Positions 13,801-28,800 of a DNA stretch of 64,000 nt are shown piece after piece. Position numbers and translations under genes: made by a program. The stretch is taken from positions 18,727,047 through 18,791,046 of the forward strand of contig NC_047066.1 in assembly GCF_902459465.1 (NCBI RefSeq), read 5' to 3'. The notes below the pieces were generated by a model, which saw nothing but the letters and a program-made list of their open reading frames with translations, was not told the DNA's origin and did no database searches. Positions within the stretch are counted from its first letter, which is position 1, and each line of letters starts with the position of its first letter. This DNA comes from Asterias rubens (Eukaryota > Echinodermata > Asteroidea > Forcipulatida > Asteriidae).

Positions 13801-16800
13801 GTTTTTATTTTGAATCAGAGTGGACACGCCCGCCCACAAAAAGCGATTACAAGCCGTGGTCGATTCCATTGAGAAGAAAGGCACCTACGACCTGACGGAG
13901 ACGGAACTCATCTTGGGCGCCAAAACCGCATGGAGAAATGCGCCTCGCTGTATAGGCAGAATACAATGGACTAAACTTCAGGTATACAAACAAACTTAAA
14001 TAATGAGTAGAATTATGTTTGAAGTATAATAGAGGACTTTCGGGCCGCTTGGTGGCAGCAGACTTACCAGGTAAAATCCATTGTTCTCGGTAATGTGCGC
14101 GTGCTCAGAACTACGTAAACGATGGACATTTACCTAATAAGTCTGCTGCCACCTAGCGTTCCAAAGTTTACCTCTTGAGTTTATACAGCCACCGTATTTT
14201 CAGCCTTGCATATGAAGTCACAAGCTCATAAAGCGCCCCCAACGAGGTGAAGGAGAATTCATCTCTGGTTGAGAGTTGTGCGTGGCACATAGCCTGAGTA
14301 CTTGTTGACAGCGCGGCACTTCTGGCAAGACAGTCTTACTCGAAAAAAAATGACATTTTGAGAAAAGCAAGTAAAGAAATAAGATCTAAAGCCATACGGG
14401 CTGAAGGTGTAAAAAGAGGCCGAGATATTCATGTCTTATTCAAATAACAATAATAACAACAACCGTATTTCTATAGCGCCTATCACCTCCAAAAGAAAGT
14501 ATGTAAGCGCTCAGAGGAAAACAAAAGAATAATTAAGCATATGAAGATTTAAATAGATATGTTTTGAGAAGAGTCTTGAAACTTGAGATAGGGGTGGCTT
14601 GTTTAATGTGTAGAGGGAGATTGTTCCATGAGTGAGGAGCAGCAAACTGATAACTACGTTGACCATATGCTTTGGTGGTAATTTAAGGAATAACAAGGGT
14701 GTCTTTGTTAGCAGAACGGAGGTTTCTAGTAGGAGTGTATGCCTATATGCCATTAAAATTTTGAAATGGAAAAAGAGTGTAAGTATTGGAGTAAAAATTG
14801 CGCACTGACTTCGCCATATCACGTATTTACTTGCGGTGATGAATCAATGAAATTTCCACAATTGTACGCGCAGTGCCCAAGAAATGAGCCAATGAGCAAC
14901 CTCCTGTTGAACTCTACGTTAGGGCACCGTCCTCAAGTGACGTCATAATGTGAAAACTAAAGGTTTGATTGCAACCAAGAACCAAAGCACAGATATGATA
15001 TTTATATTTGTCCATTTGCATTGCAGGTTTTTGATGCACGCAACACAAGCAGTGCCCATCAGATGTTTGATGCCATCTGCAATCACATGAGCTACGCAAC
15101 AAACAAAGGCAACCTCAGGTAAATCCATTAAAAACCAATTATGTGGTTTTCGCTTTTATTAAATGTACAATATAGTTACAAATTTGTTCGTAATAAAGTT
15201 CATATCTATACCAGCTTTCTCCTGAACAAGAGCAGAGTATCTGTTTGAAACTTTAAGACCAAACCGGCTCTCCTCCGAGCCACCAACCCTCTCCAAAAGG
15301 GATTTGCACATGGTTGTACCCTCAAGTTTACTGTTCATAGTTAATTCTTTCTTAATACCAGTCCTCTTGTACACAACATAGGTAATTCCGTCTGAAACAA
15401 TCGGTAGAAAGAAGTAGCATATACACCAAATCAGTGATGCATATATCGAACGACACAGTCGAAATTATGCACAATTGTTAACTATTCTGTGACAAAAATC
15501 CCAACATGACATTGTTTTGACTCAAACTGGTTCCATGATGTGGTACTTTTCGGATTAGACAAGTTTTGTTTTCGATGAAAAATAGAGGATGGAAAAAAAA
15601 AAGGTATTAGTACTTTTAAAGTTATCTCAATGGGAGACTTTGGGACGCAAGGTGGCAGCAGACTTTACCAGGTAAATTTCCATTGTTAACGTAGTTCATT
15701 AGTTCTATTTGAGGGTAAGTAAAAGAAAGAACCCTGATCCAAACCACGGCCCAATTTCATAAGCTGTCACGAGAACCTTTCTAAACGAATGGGAGATTTT
15801 GGAACGCTGGGTGGCAGCAGACATACCAAGTTAATGTTCATTGTTCTCTTTAGTTCTAAGCATGCGCACATTACCGAGTACACTGGATTTTACCTTGTCT
15901 GCTGCCACCAAAGGTCCCAAAAGTCACGGGTGAACTGGGAGCTTGTACTCAATGTTCTTCCTTTACAGATCTGCTATCACGATATTTCCGCATCGCACGG
16001 ACGGTCTGCATGACTTTCGAGTATGGAATGGTCAGCTGATTGGATATGCGGGTTACAAGCAACCTGATGGCTCTATCATTGGTGACCCGGCCGGGGTGGA
16101 ATTCACAGAGGTAAAGTCAACCTACTGAAGCTTAACCATGCCTAGCCCGGGCTTAGGGCTATAAGCCACATGGGGCAATGTACAGGCAACCAGTTACAGG
16201 CAATCTCCAATAAGAAAAATCGCTATTATTTCAGTTTTCTCACTATTTTCTTAGGGATAATGAGTTACAGATAAGTTAACCAATACCTGTGACGTCATGC
16301 TATTGTTAAATCGCTCCTTTATATTGCATGAATGGCGCAATGGGTACAGTTCACCTATTGTGCAAACGGGTCAAACTGTTCCCATCGCGCAAGTCGTGCA
16401 AAATAATACAGCTAATGACTTACGTAAATGACGTAATATACCATGTTTTTGACAAAAGTTAGAGCTTCTAACAGTCCTTTAAAGTACCATACGTGGGATA
16501 CGAATGGCGCGCACCTGCAGCCGATTTCACGCTAGGATTTATCCTAAATCGAGTTAGGACGAGTAACCCATACTAACTTAGGATGGGTTCAATGCGTCCT
16601 ACGTATTTGGATACAGAGCTTTACTCGTCCTAAGATTAATCCTAAGTTAGGAAGAGTTTGGTGAAATCGACGGCTGGTGCATTATCCTATACATAATTAT
16701 TCTTGTGCTGTGAAAGTGCTCCTTGTACATTCAGTGCAGTTGATTGCCTCCAAGTTGCCTGTAAAAGTTGCCCAGTGTGACGAGGCTTTTACATCCACGG

Positions 16801-19800
16801 CCTCTGGCGTGATTCGAACCTGGGTCTTAAGGCCGAGTCACACTGCAGCGATAACGAAAACGATAACGATCACGACGCAAAGAGAACGCATTGTATTGGT
16901 TGGATTGCTCCACGCAGAATACGCACACGTTCATTCATAAAATAGAATGCGTTCTCTTTGCGTCTTTATCGTTATCGTTCTCGTTATCGCTGCAGTGGGA
17001 CCGGGCCTTTAGAGGTGGGAGGCGAGGAAAGATACCACTACGCAAACCTGACCATCTCCTCTCATTGAAATAGAAGAAAATATAAAGTGTTTATGTAATT
17101 GTATGTGTTTTTTTGCTTATACAAAGGTGTGTATGAAGATGGGATGGCAACCAGCCAAGCAGGGATCGTGGGATGTCCTCCCACTTGTTCTCCAAGCAAA
17201 CGGCGAGGATCCCGAGTTATTCAACATCCCACCTGGACTGGTCCTGGAGGTCGAGATGTCCCACCCCAAGTAAGTACACGCGTCACCGTTTTCACGAAGA
17301 GTCACATAACCAAATGTGATTTTGCTAGCAGTCACTGGCAGTGACTAGTAGCAGGGTTTTAGTAATAACATGGACATTAATCCAAACACAATAAAAAATG
17401 TGAATCTCAATCAAGCGTCTGGATATAGGAGGCTTTTCTTGCAAACAGTGACGGTTTGCAAGCGCCACGTTTAAGGTACTTTATGGAGGTCAACACTGTA
17501 CACCCATTGGCAAATACAAATGTCTCCTAACGTTTCATGCCTCGGATCCGAAATGCTTGGGCAGACATCAATCTGTATAAAGACTACAGCTCAATTCGTT
17601 GCTAGGGTAGACGTTGAAAGATAGCGTTTACTTACTGACAACTTGACGGAAGAGTTGGTGAAAACTAAAACAATTTTGTAAATCATATATTTACGAACCG
17701 GTCGTCCTTATTGGCACAGACAGCCCCTGGCAGCCGACTATTAATTTCGGTTTGTGATGTTACCATAGCAACTCCCGCCAAAAATTCTCACGTGAGTGGT
17801 GCATTAGGAGGTTTTTTCCGGTTCGTGTTAGCTGAGTTTGGTGGAGGGGGAAGCTTTTGGCCAATTTGATCACGTCGGGGCGCTGCCATCTTAATTTACC
17901 CAGCTTGGCTCGAGTGGTTTTAAACGCATGCAGCACGAACGGTTAATTAAAAAAAAAAAACACAGCAGCATAAGCAGTTTTAATACCAACAAAATCAACA
18001 TGACTAAAACCAGAATATGTTTGCAATTACTGTGTGTGTGATTGCCTATTGAATTTGCGATTTTATATTGTATTGACTGAAGATGTGTGCAAGCCACAGC
18101 AGTATTAGTCAAGTGTTATCTGAGAGAGAACACTTTATCCTATGTAAATTGGACCAGTAGCTCGCAAAAATATGAATGGGGGGGATTTCAATAACAGCCC
18201 AAACAATGTACCACTGCCATTGACAAAATTTCCTGTTGACTATTACGCAAATTTATATAGTTGGCATAACCTAGAGGAATCACCTTGCCAGCTGGACAAT
18301 CCGGCGGGCGTAGACATTTCATAACGTTCATTTAACATTGTGTTAAATCCAGTGACTCAATTGCCTATTTCGTCGAGCCATGCTGCTGAAAAGTACTGAT
18401 GTGTTATATGGTGCCATTGAATCATGTAAAGTGTAGCTATAGTGAACATTATCTTAAAGGGAAGGTACAAGTTTGGTAATTACTCAAAACAAATATTAAC
18501 TTAAAAACTGACTTGGTAACGATCAGAGCTGTTGATAGTATAAAACATTGTCGGAAACGACTCCCTCTACTCTGAAGTAACGTAGTTTTTGAGAAAGAGG
18601 AAACTTCTCACTAAAATAACAAAAGACTCCGAGCTAGAAGTCTTTTATTCCTATCTGAATTCGTCCAACGAGGGTGTTTTTCTTTCATCTTTTTCTCGTA
18701 ACTTCGATGACCAATTCAGCCCAAAATTTCACAGGCTTGTTATTTTATGCTTATGACAAATATCAAACGTGTACAGTGCCTTTATTAAAGTGAACACTAT
18801 TTTTTTCAAATTTTTCCAAACATTTTCTTCTTTCCCCCTTTCAGCGTTTTGTCAAAAATTTGTATAATACACATTTCTATAATGGACTTTAGTTTGTCAT
18901 GCAGCGAACGAATGTTTCATCGGTTAGATGAAACGCATGGAATGAAAGGATTTCCGCATGCAACTGTTGTGGTACATTGTGTGAAGCGTTTTGAATTCTT
19001 TTACTGCGCCCCTCATCAGGTTTGCTAGGCTGACAGTTTGAGCGACTATTACGTAAGCAATGACTGTTCTCAACTTAAAGACCTGCTTGAATGAAAATGT
19101 CAAGTCGTAAACTTTGCTGAATTTCACTTAAAATGTTTTCAATGAAGAAGGAAATCGAGTCATATGACTATAAATAGATCAGCTTGCCATTATTCGGGGC
19201 AGACGGGTCTTGGGCGTGGTGCCGTCAACATCTATCGCCCTCTCGTGGTTTAATTTATTTCAGTAGCAATGTGCCTCTGTTGTTTTATAATAAAGTATTC
19301 TAGACCATATATTTATGGTGTCGCTCTTCAGTTTGTTATGTCTGTTTAGCATCACTAAAAATCAAAACATAATACAACCATTATATTGAAATGTGTGTTG
19401 TCGGCGTCTGCACATTTATTTTAAAAACTTTTACGCACAGTATATGGGTCTGGATCAGTTGGAGCAGCTCTTAAATTGTGAGCGCGTATTCCGAGTAGAA
19501 ATATCGCCACTCTTCCTTTAATGCCTACAACTTCGGCAATTAATAGAGAAAGTGCAGCTATCAGCGCGGCCGCGTTGTAAGGCGACGATATCGTAAAACT
19601 GATCAGTGCGAATCAACACGTTATCTGCGGCGGAATCTAGACCTCCTCCGCAATGTTATAATAATGCAGTCATGGATCTCTTGCAGTTCAACGCCTGTTG
19701 GGCAGCCGGTTCGTGAACTGACTTTAATTAATTGAAAAAGACTGTGGGTTTCCTTTTTGAATATTCTCTTGGTTCATATTTGATTGGGGGCTTAAAAAAG

Positions 19801-22800
19801 ACAAATTTAACTTGAGCGGGATTTGAACCAAGAATCTCCGGAATAATATGCCGGCGCTCTACTAACTATTCGCTCTGGCCCCGTGTTGACGGTCTCCCTA
19901 AACTGTCAACATATTGTCCCGGTGTTTGTTGTTCGTTTGAATGATCTTCCCATCAAGGGAACTCGGCAAACTCCAACAAAGGGATATAAACACCAAGCTG
20001 GCAACAGCCAATCTCTCTCACAAAAATTTGGTTTAACGTATATGATTATGAATTACACAAATCAAGAAATTGTGATTCATTAACTAGACGACAATATTTA
20101 TTCTAGTCATTGTGAAATCAGCGGTTAGCTGGGGATTCGAACCCACAACCTTGTGATTGCATCCTGCAGTCTAACCACTTGACCACGGTGGTCCCAATAT
20201 AGAACCCATACAACTGTTAACTGCCGTGCAGCCAAGGATCACGTCCAAGTTTAAGAAACAACCTGGGAAGCAGCAGCCAGGCGATCCCCTTGTTATTTTA
20301 GATGTACAATAAAAAACTTTTAGTGAAACTGACTTGGTAAATTATCAACTATTTACACTTGTAGAATACGTTTGCACTCGATATATTTTATCCGGGCTAA
20401 GTTCATAATGAAAGTGAAGATGTGTAGATCAGAAAAAGGTCTTAGGTTTCTCCAAAATCAAGAGGCGATGGTGGTTTTTGAAAAATTGGCTGTTACACTG
20501 ACAGGGTCATTATGCAAATCTAATTTTATAACACAGGGTAAAGAACTTTGCACCCGCTACTCTAAAATTGCAGAGGAAGCATACGGAGTTGATCGTGACG
20601 TGTTCATAAGAATTTTGCAATTATATTTTGTCTATCTGCAGGTATGATTGGTTTGCTGAGCTTGGTATAAAGTGGTATGCACTTCCCGCCGTTTCGTCAA
20701 TGATGCTCGACTTAGGGGGTCTGGAATTCATAGCCTGTCCGTTCAATGGGTGGTACATGGTCACTGAGATTGGTGCTCGAGACATTTGCGATCCGAACAG
20801 ATTGAATTATCTGGAGGTAAAGTCTTTCCAGATGAATTTTGAGTTAACGTACCGGCTATTCAAATATAGTGCGCCACCAAGAGTTTGGCAGGGTCATTTT
20901 CAAAGAAAGGCAGTCGACATTGTAAAAACATATTGCATGTCGTTACAATGACTGGTCCCCTCTTTATGTGCACAGGATATGTATACATATGTACGTCGTA
21001 CTTAACTGCGAATCTCCGGGACCACGTGAAATAAACGTGGTCAAAGGTGATCAAGGACGTGGACTAAAAGGCAGATTTCTGGCGTAATTCATAAGCCTTG
21101 AAATAAAACGTCAAATGTTCAGGCCAGTCGTTACCCACATCGGTGTGCGTTTTCTATAAATTGTTAATATAATGCACAGCGGCATTAATATTAATCCAAA
21201 ACAAATACTTGGTGGCGCTCTTTTTTATAATCGCAAATTTTGAAACGCATGCTTACCCGCAAATAATAGTACCTAGGTAGATTCTTGGGACCTTTTTAGA
21301 GATTGTATATATTTTTTAATACACAAGGCCGTTAAAAAAATGGGCATTGTTTAATCAACCGCGTCCACATAGACACATTATTGTGAATCCTTGTTCTCAC
21401 GGGTGTCGATCCCTTAGTTTTTATTCCAATAATACTATTGTTGATCAGAGAATAGAGTGATGAGATGGAACAAAACGGCGTTCTGCCGTTGGGAACGAGT
21501 ACTAACTCGATTCTGCCTTTAAACTTGAGAGTTAAGGTTAATATTTGTTTTGTCACCAGATAAAAAAATTATTTTTTCATTAATGTCAACCGAAAATGCA
21601 AAATTAGCGTTCATGTATAGTTCAAATTAGAAATGTGCTCCTCCTGTATTCTTTGAAAATAATAACCTAGACTGCCATCAACAAGAAAGTATTGTGTATC
21701 ATTGTATCTATATTTTCATTATTTTTTTTGTACCTTTCAAAGGAAATTGGCAGGAAAATGGGTCTGGATACCAACAGCAACGCTTCACTTTGGAAGGATA
21801 GGGCACTCGTTGAAGCTAACGTAGCTGTTATCTACAGTTACCAGGTAAAAACCTGACACCATTGGAACCCAAATCCTGCACAAATGCCATTTCGATTGCT
21901 TTATAATTTGCTTAAAGGCACTCGACACTATTGGTAATTACTCAAAATAACTGTTGGCATAAAAACTTACTTGGTATGTAACGAGTATATGGGGAGAGGT
22001 TGATAGTATAAAACATTGTGAGAAACGGCTCCCTCTGAAGTAAAGTAGTTTAAGTAATTTTCGAGAAAGAAGTAATTTTCCCCTAGATATTTGAATTTGA
22101 TTTCGAGACCTCAGAATTAGATTTTGAGATCTTGAAATCAAGCATCTCAAACCACACAACTTCGTGTGATGATAAGGGTGGTTTTTCTTCCATTAATATC
22201 TTGCAACCGTCGACGACCAATTGAGTTCAAATTTCCACAGCTGTGTTATTTTGTACATATGTTAAAATACACCAAGTGAGAAGACTGGTCTTTGACAATT
22301 ACCAAAGGTGTCCAGCGCCTTTAAGTTTGGAAAAGGTTTCATTTTTTTTCTACCAGCAATTTACTTATCAAACACCGTTATCAAAGAAAACTTTCCTTCA
22401 ATTGTTGTTCAAAAGTATTACCAAAAATTACCTTGTTCTTGTGTCTCCAGCCAAAACATGATGAAATGTATTTTTTTTTTTTTGCGTTTAGAAGAACAAA
22501 TAATTATCAGTTTTCAAATGTATGTTAAGAACTTCAAGCGATAAAGGTCCCATAACAACCAGTGCAGGAATTATAACTTTCACGATTCATTGATTGGTAA
22601 AACAATTATACAAAACAGTCTCGCACAATTCATACCCACTGTACAACAATCAAATTAACAATTTACTCTAAATTCATTTTTTCAGAAAAAAAATGTGACC
22701 ATTACCGATCACCACTCAGCAGCCGAATCATTCTTGAAGCACATGGAGAACGAACAACGCCTGCGCGGTGGATGCCCGGCTGATTGGGTGTGGGTTGTTC

Positions 22801-25800
22801 CGCCTATTTCGGGGAGTATCACCCCCGTGTATCATCAGGAGATGTTAAACTATCAGCTCAAGCCGTCTTATGAGTATCAAGTAAGACATCAGTGATCATG
22901 CGCCTAGAGGCTTTTTGCATTAGGCGCTTTACAAATGTGTTATTATTATTATTATTAAGAGTATCATGTTAATAATAATAATAATAATAATTATAATAAC
23001 GCATTTATAATGCGCCATCTATCAAGTGTACAAGACCCTATTCCGAGGCGCAGAACAAAAAAACAATACATACTACAAAAAAGAAATGTAGAACATAGTA
23101 CAAAATTATACAATGAATAATCTACTGTCAAGACAAGTAACGAGCTAAGTGTAAGACCATGGGTGTTGTCGTTTATAACCCCTCAAAAAGAAAAACAAAA
23201 TCCCACAGGATGTTAAAATAACACTTATTTCTCCAAAAACAATTACATCTTGTATTTTTGATCTCCCTATATGTTAATTTTGATTCTCTCCATGGTGTCA
23301 ATTTAACAACACAGTTGTTTGCTGTGTCTATGGATGAGTAAAACCCTCATTAACCGGAAGTTTGTGGATTTTTACTCTTGAAAAATATAAGAGACAATAT
23401 TTTATGTTTTAAACACTTTTGTAATGAGTTTTATTCTATAAATTATTTAAAAGTTAGGAATTGTGTACACGGGGTTTCGCGTGAACTAAGTTTTTATTTA
23501 ATTTTAATGTTTTTAAACACGCAAAATGAATTTCATTGTGTATAATTGTTACAGCAAAAGTCATTAAAAATTGCCTGAATATTCATTATGTATGCTAATT
23601 TTAACCAACTAGGATCCACCATGGGTTAATCATGTATGGCAGAACAAAACGGACTCGTCCACCTCACAGCAGACTCGTAGACGAAGACGCACCTTCAAGG
23701 AAGTGGCTAAGTACGTACACTCATCTATTACGTAGCTAGTCTGGTCCCCTGTCCTTCCTACGTATACTCATCTATATTGTAGCTAGACTGGTCGCCCTGT
23801 CAAGACAGGTATTGGCTTTACAGAACCAGCGATATCGTTGGATACAACATGTATGTATTTTATACAGTACATGTACATCCATATAATGATGTTTTTAATG
23901 TAAACGCGTACGTAGAATTTGACTGCGAAATGAATGTGAGATCGACGATACATCCATACCACGTGACCAGGGTCTTGACATTATGACATAATGTTTTGTG
24001 TTCTTGTTTTTACGAGAGATCGCCCTAGTATCGCAAGGCCTGACGGCCACTTTAAGTTGACGGCTACACTTTACCGATTTGGGCTGTTGTCCACAATCGA
24101 TTGCCAACATTGAGCGTTGCTACGTTCTCATGTGACAGAAACTTTGTCAACCTCTTCACAGTCCGTAAAAAATTAGGCATGGGTTTCATCCACTAGGAGC
24201 CTGGGTGTTAAAGACAGTGTACACTATTGGTAATTGTCAAAGACCAGTCTTCTCACTTGGTGTATCTCAACATATGCATAAAATAACAAACCTGTGAAAA
24301 TTTGAGCTCGATCGGTCGTCGGAGTTGCGAGATAACTATGAAAGAAAAAAAACACCCTTGTCACACGAAGTAGTGTGCTTTCAGATGCTTGATTTCGAGA
24401 CCTAAAGTTCTAAACTTGAGGTCTCGAAATATTCGTGGAAAATTACTTATTTCTCCTAAACTAGGTCACTTCAGAGGGGGCTGACTCTCACAGTGTTTTA
24501 TACCATCAACCTCTCCCCATTACTCGTTACCAAGGAAGGTTTTATGCCAATAATTATTTTGAGTAATTACCAATAGTGTCCACTGCCTTTAAAGAAGAAA
24601 ATATGGTTTTGCCTTGCCCATGGGCAAAATTTAGTGTCATGACCGGGTATAGAACCCTGACTCCGCTCGTGACAACACCAGATCTGGTTCATGTGAATGG
24701 GTTGTAAACTGTTCTAAACCAATGAGAGCTGTTGCCCAAAAACTTTTAATTTATATTTACACTTTCGTTTTGTTCCAGGGCTGTAAAGTTTTCGGCAAAG
24801 CTGATGGGCAAAGCTCTGGCAAAGCGTTTCAAAGCCACTATCCTCTACGCCACAGAGACCGGACGCTCAGAAAAATATGCCAAGTCACTCTGCGAAATCT
24901 TCAAACACGCCTTCGATGCAAAGGTAAGCAATTATATTCGTAATATTCATACGAGCCTTTATTTTCATAATAAAAACTATTATTAAAGTCTGGTACAATG
25001 ACTTGCTACTTAGTAAAAACTTATTACTTAATTTTTAATTCATCAAACTAAAGAGACAGTTGCCTTGATTCGGGACAAGCTTTTGAATAGCGAGGTCCAG
25101 AAAAGCAAACCCTGGTTACATTGTGCCATTCAACTTAATTCTTTACTTGTATAAAATGTGTGTTCACCGCAATAGCTTGATTTGAAACATTTGACATAGC
25201 AACGTTCCCGACTGAAGACTTCAATCAAGCGGTAAATTGTATGCAAGTCATTGTGTCAGACTTCAATCGAATCTAACTCGCAAATGGCTTATTGACACGG
25301 ACTAAATATTTGTTTTCTTAACCCATTGTAGGTCATGTGTATGGAGGAATACGATGTTGTGCATCTCGAACATGAGACTTTACTCTTGATTGTTACCAGT
25401 ACGTTCGGTAATGGAGATGCACCAGAGAATGGCGAGGTAAGCTGTTCCACTTCTGAATCAATTAATTTCAAAATTAAACTTGTTTATTGGACTATATTTT
25501 ATTCTACGAAACAAAGGAGTTCATTATTTCCCGTGACCTTTTTTCATTCAGGAGTTTGGTCGATACCTGATGGACCTTGCCCGTGATTCCAGCGACGACC
25601 AGCCCGAGAGGTAATTTTTTTTTTTTTAGAGGACAGTGCCGATTTGGGCCCTTTCCGAAGACCTATACATTAAACGTTCATAATATAAAGCGCCACCAAG
25701 AGTTTGTCACGTAGAAGTCATTTTCAAAAAAGACAGTCGTTGTTGAAAAACATGTATACAAGGCATGTTGCTATTTCAGCTGCGCGCTGAGATTTAAAGG

Positions 25801-28800
25801 CAGATTATAGTCATAAATGGGAGAGGTTGCTCGTGGGGGCCAGCGGCGCTCCGTTCCCCACGAGCGTTACGTGAAGACGCGGCCCGTTATTAAAGTACGA
25901 CCGAGGAGGCCTGCGTCAACAATAAACTCCATCAAGCTTCCTTTTCAAATGTGAACGGAGCAGCTTCTGTGAAGACGAAGTTGGAATCGTCATGTCAAAT
26001 TGTTCCGTGATTCATTGTGAAAAACTGCTTATTTGGACAAATTTTAAAATAGGACGTTCATGGTCTTATCCACCAGAACTTTTCATTGACGTGGTTTAAT
26101 TTGTCTTTTCCATATTTTTTAGTCGAGCTCTTCGCTTTGACAAATACTTCGCAGCGCCCTCTACGCCAAGTCAGCGTACAGCTGGAGCCTCCAATTTGGA
26201 TGACAGCTCTGGTGTACTAGCTAATGTTAGGTAAGTTTGCAGATTAGTGACGTTATAGTTTGTTTTGTAGTTCGTGTGACTGTCTTTTTTGATATAAAGA
26301 TCGTACTAATATCTTGGTTCTCACTCTACACCAATGTGTGGTAAACACTGCTCATGACTCCCATATCCTGCTTATGGGAACAAATCCACGTGCATTGTGT
26401 CACTTAGGTGGAATTCGAACCAGCGATCCTCATTTAAGAGGAAGTAGACCACCGACAAACCTAGACACCACCAGTTGCGTTCTACCCGGGAATGATATTT
26501 CCTGGGATTTTCCTCCCACATCTAAAACTGAAACTTCCTACCCTGTCCTCTGTGAACTTAATTTTGTTTCTGTTCCGAAAGTGTCCAATGGCTGTAACAA
26601 CGAAAATCAATGAAATAAAATGGAATGAAAGGTCATCATCGCACCGTATAAACTTTAAATCTGATGTTTCATAAGAACCTTGCCTTCCTTCGGTCCCCAA
26701 CCAACGCTACTTTTGTCCCTCATGCGGGCAAAGTCTACGTTCAAATGATGTGTCATAAAATTAATAAAACACTCACACACAACCTTGTGGGGTCCAGGTT
26801 GAACAAAGAATTCCCTTTTGGGGTCCATTGTTAATTGTGCAATGGACCCCACAAGGGCGCTCCCTTAAGCCCACCCACACACAATATCACGAACCATACT
26901 TTGTATTTCAGATTTGCAGTGTTTGGACTGGGTTCCACGGCTTACCCCAATTTCTGCGCCTACGCCCGTGCCATGGACACCCTGATGGGTAACCTTGGAG
27001 GGGAGAGGATTATGACAATGGGTGAAGGTGATGAGCTGAGTGGACAGGAAGAGTCTTATCGTAGATGGGCTCAAGAAGTCTTCAAGGTGAGTTGTTTGAC
27101 GTGTAGAAGATAGGGATCCTCGTGCTAATCACTGATCCTCATCCGGAATTAAACCCTCGAACAAGTCACCACTGTGACAGCTGTCACCGACCAATTAGTT
27201 TTTCGTCTGCCACATCTGGAAAGAAAATCCACTGGACCTGCTATACCAGTTAATCCTGTACTGGGGCATCTGGCAACACCTCAAAGTTGAATCGTAGACT
27301 TTGGCGCCCAATTTAGCCTGGGGTTAGGAAAATAAAGCTAGTTAGTCCATGAGTGCGTGTCTTTGTGGTTGCTGTCACTATACAGTTTTTGTATGTAAAT
27401 ACGTTCTTTATAATTTTGGTTGTAACAACTGAAGTCAGACGTTCTGAGGTTTGCAGATACAGTTTTCTCGAATATGATGTCATTTCAGAGGGAAATATTT
27501 CAAACGAAAAATGGTTTTAGTGTAGAGCAAAAATCGTGAAGATCACAGATTCACATAAAACTTACACGGTCTAATGATGCTGGTAGTAGAAAACATCCCT
27601 TGAAATATTTCTGTCTGAAATTTCATATTTGATGAGAAATAAAAAATCTAATTTCGCGTTTGGAGTTTATCGCTCAGGGAGCGTTTTATTCATTTTTGTT
27701 TTGCCATCGATGCAGTGCAAAATTTGTAATCGGTTTTTCACTATTCTCTCGTGACCTAGATGGCCGATCGATCTCGAACTTATACAGGTTTGTCAGTTTT
27801 ATGTAATGGTGGATTACATAAAGTGTTTACACTGCCAGCAACTTTTTTGCTAGCAAAATCAATTCTATAATGTTCTTTTATCAACAGTTATGACGTGTAC
27901 CCATTTTATACAATGTTATCTTTGCAGCAAGCGTGTGATACCTTCTGTGTAGGTGAGGGTATTGACATGACCGAAGCCAATGCTTCCCTTATGGAGAACG
28001 AGCAGTCCTGGACGGCCGATAAATTCCGTGAAACATTGGAGGACTCTCACCCAGCCGTGGAGATGTGCGAAGGACTGTCCAAACTCCATGGGAAGAAAGT
28101 GTTTCCCTGCCCACTACTCACCAGGAAGAATCTGCAGTCAGCTGAATCGAGGTGGGTAATTATAGTAGGAAAGTGTTTCACAACTTTTTAACTGAAAGTG
28201 GTTTGAGTTCTCGCAAGAATCTGTATTATTGAGTGATTAGTAGGACTCCAAACTATCACTTTCCACATGTTCTAAGACGTAAGGTGGTCTTTTTAAGCTC
28301 ACTTTTTAATGGTCGAAGACTATGTCTCTTTCAACTTAGCTATGTCTCTTTCAACTAAAACTGCTTTTTATTACTGTTTAAATGCCAGTGTCTTATAAGC
28401 GCAAATCAAAGTATGTTTTGTTGCGTTTTTTAAAAGAAATGTTTGTTTACTTGTAGTGTAAAGGGCATTTTGCTCTGTACGAACATATTTATATTTGGAA
28501 TATAAATTCGTTCATTTGTTTAAATATTGTTTAAAAAATTTTTAATGTTGGCTATAGTATCCAATACACAGTCGGAAGTCTTCATTCTTGTCTTTCGTCT
28601 TTATTTAATTTTATCACCTTTTAAATTCACAATTAAGTAAAACTAATGACGTAATTCTTAATGACACGACAACCGTCCTGCTTATAACCAAGTTAACTTT
28701 CCCACGTTTCAGTCGTTCAACCATCCTCATACACATGGACACCCAAGGTGCATCTGAACTTCTCTATGAGCCAGGCGATCACGTGGCAATCTGCCCTGGG

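Noticed and set aside
20372..20647. 91-codon ORF just upstream of NOS exon 7
   Set aside because: Peptide has no NOS or other family match, and the true exon starts at the ctgcag acceptor; it is intron sequence.
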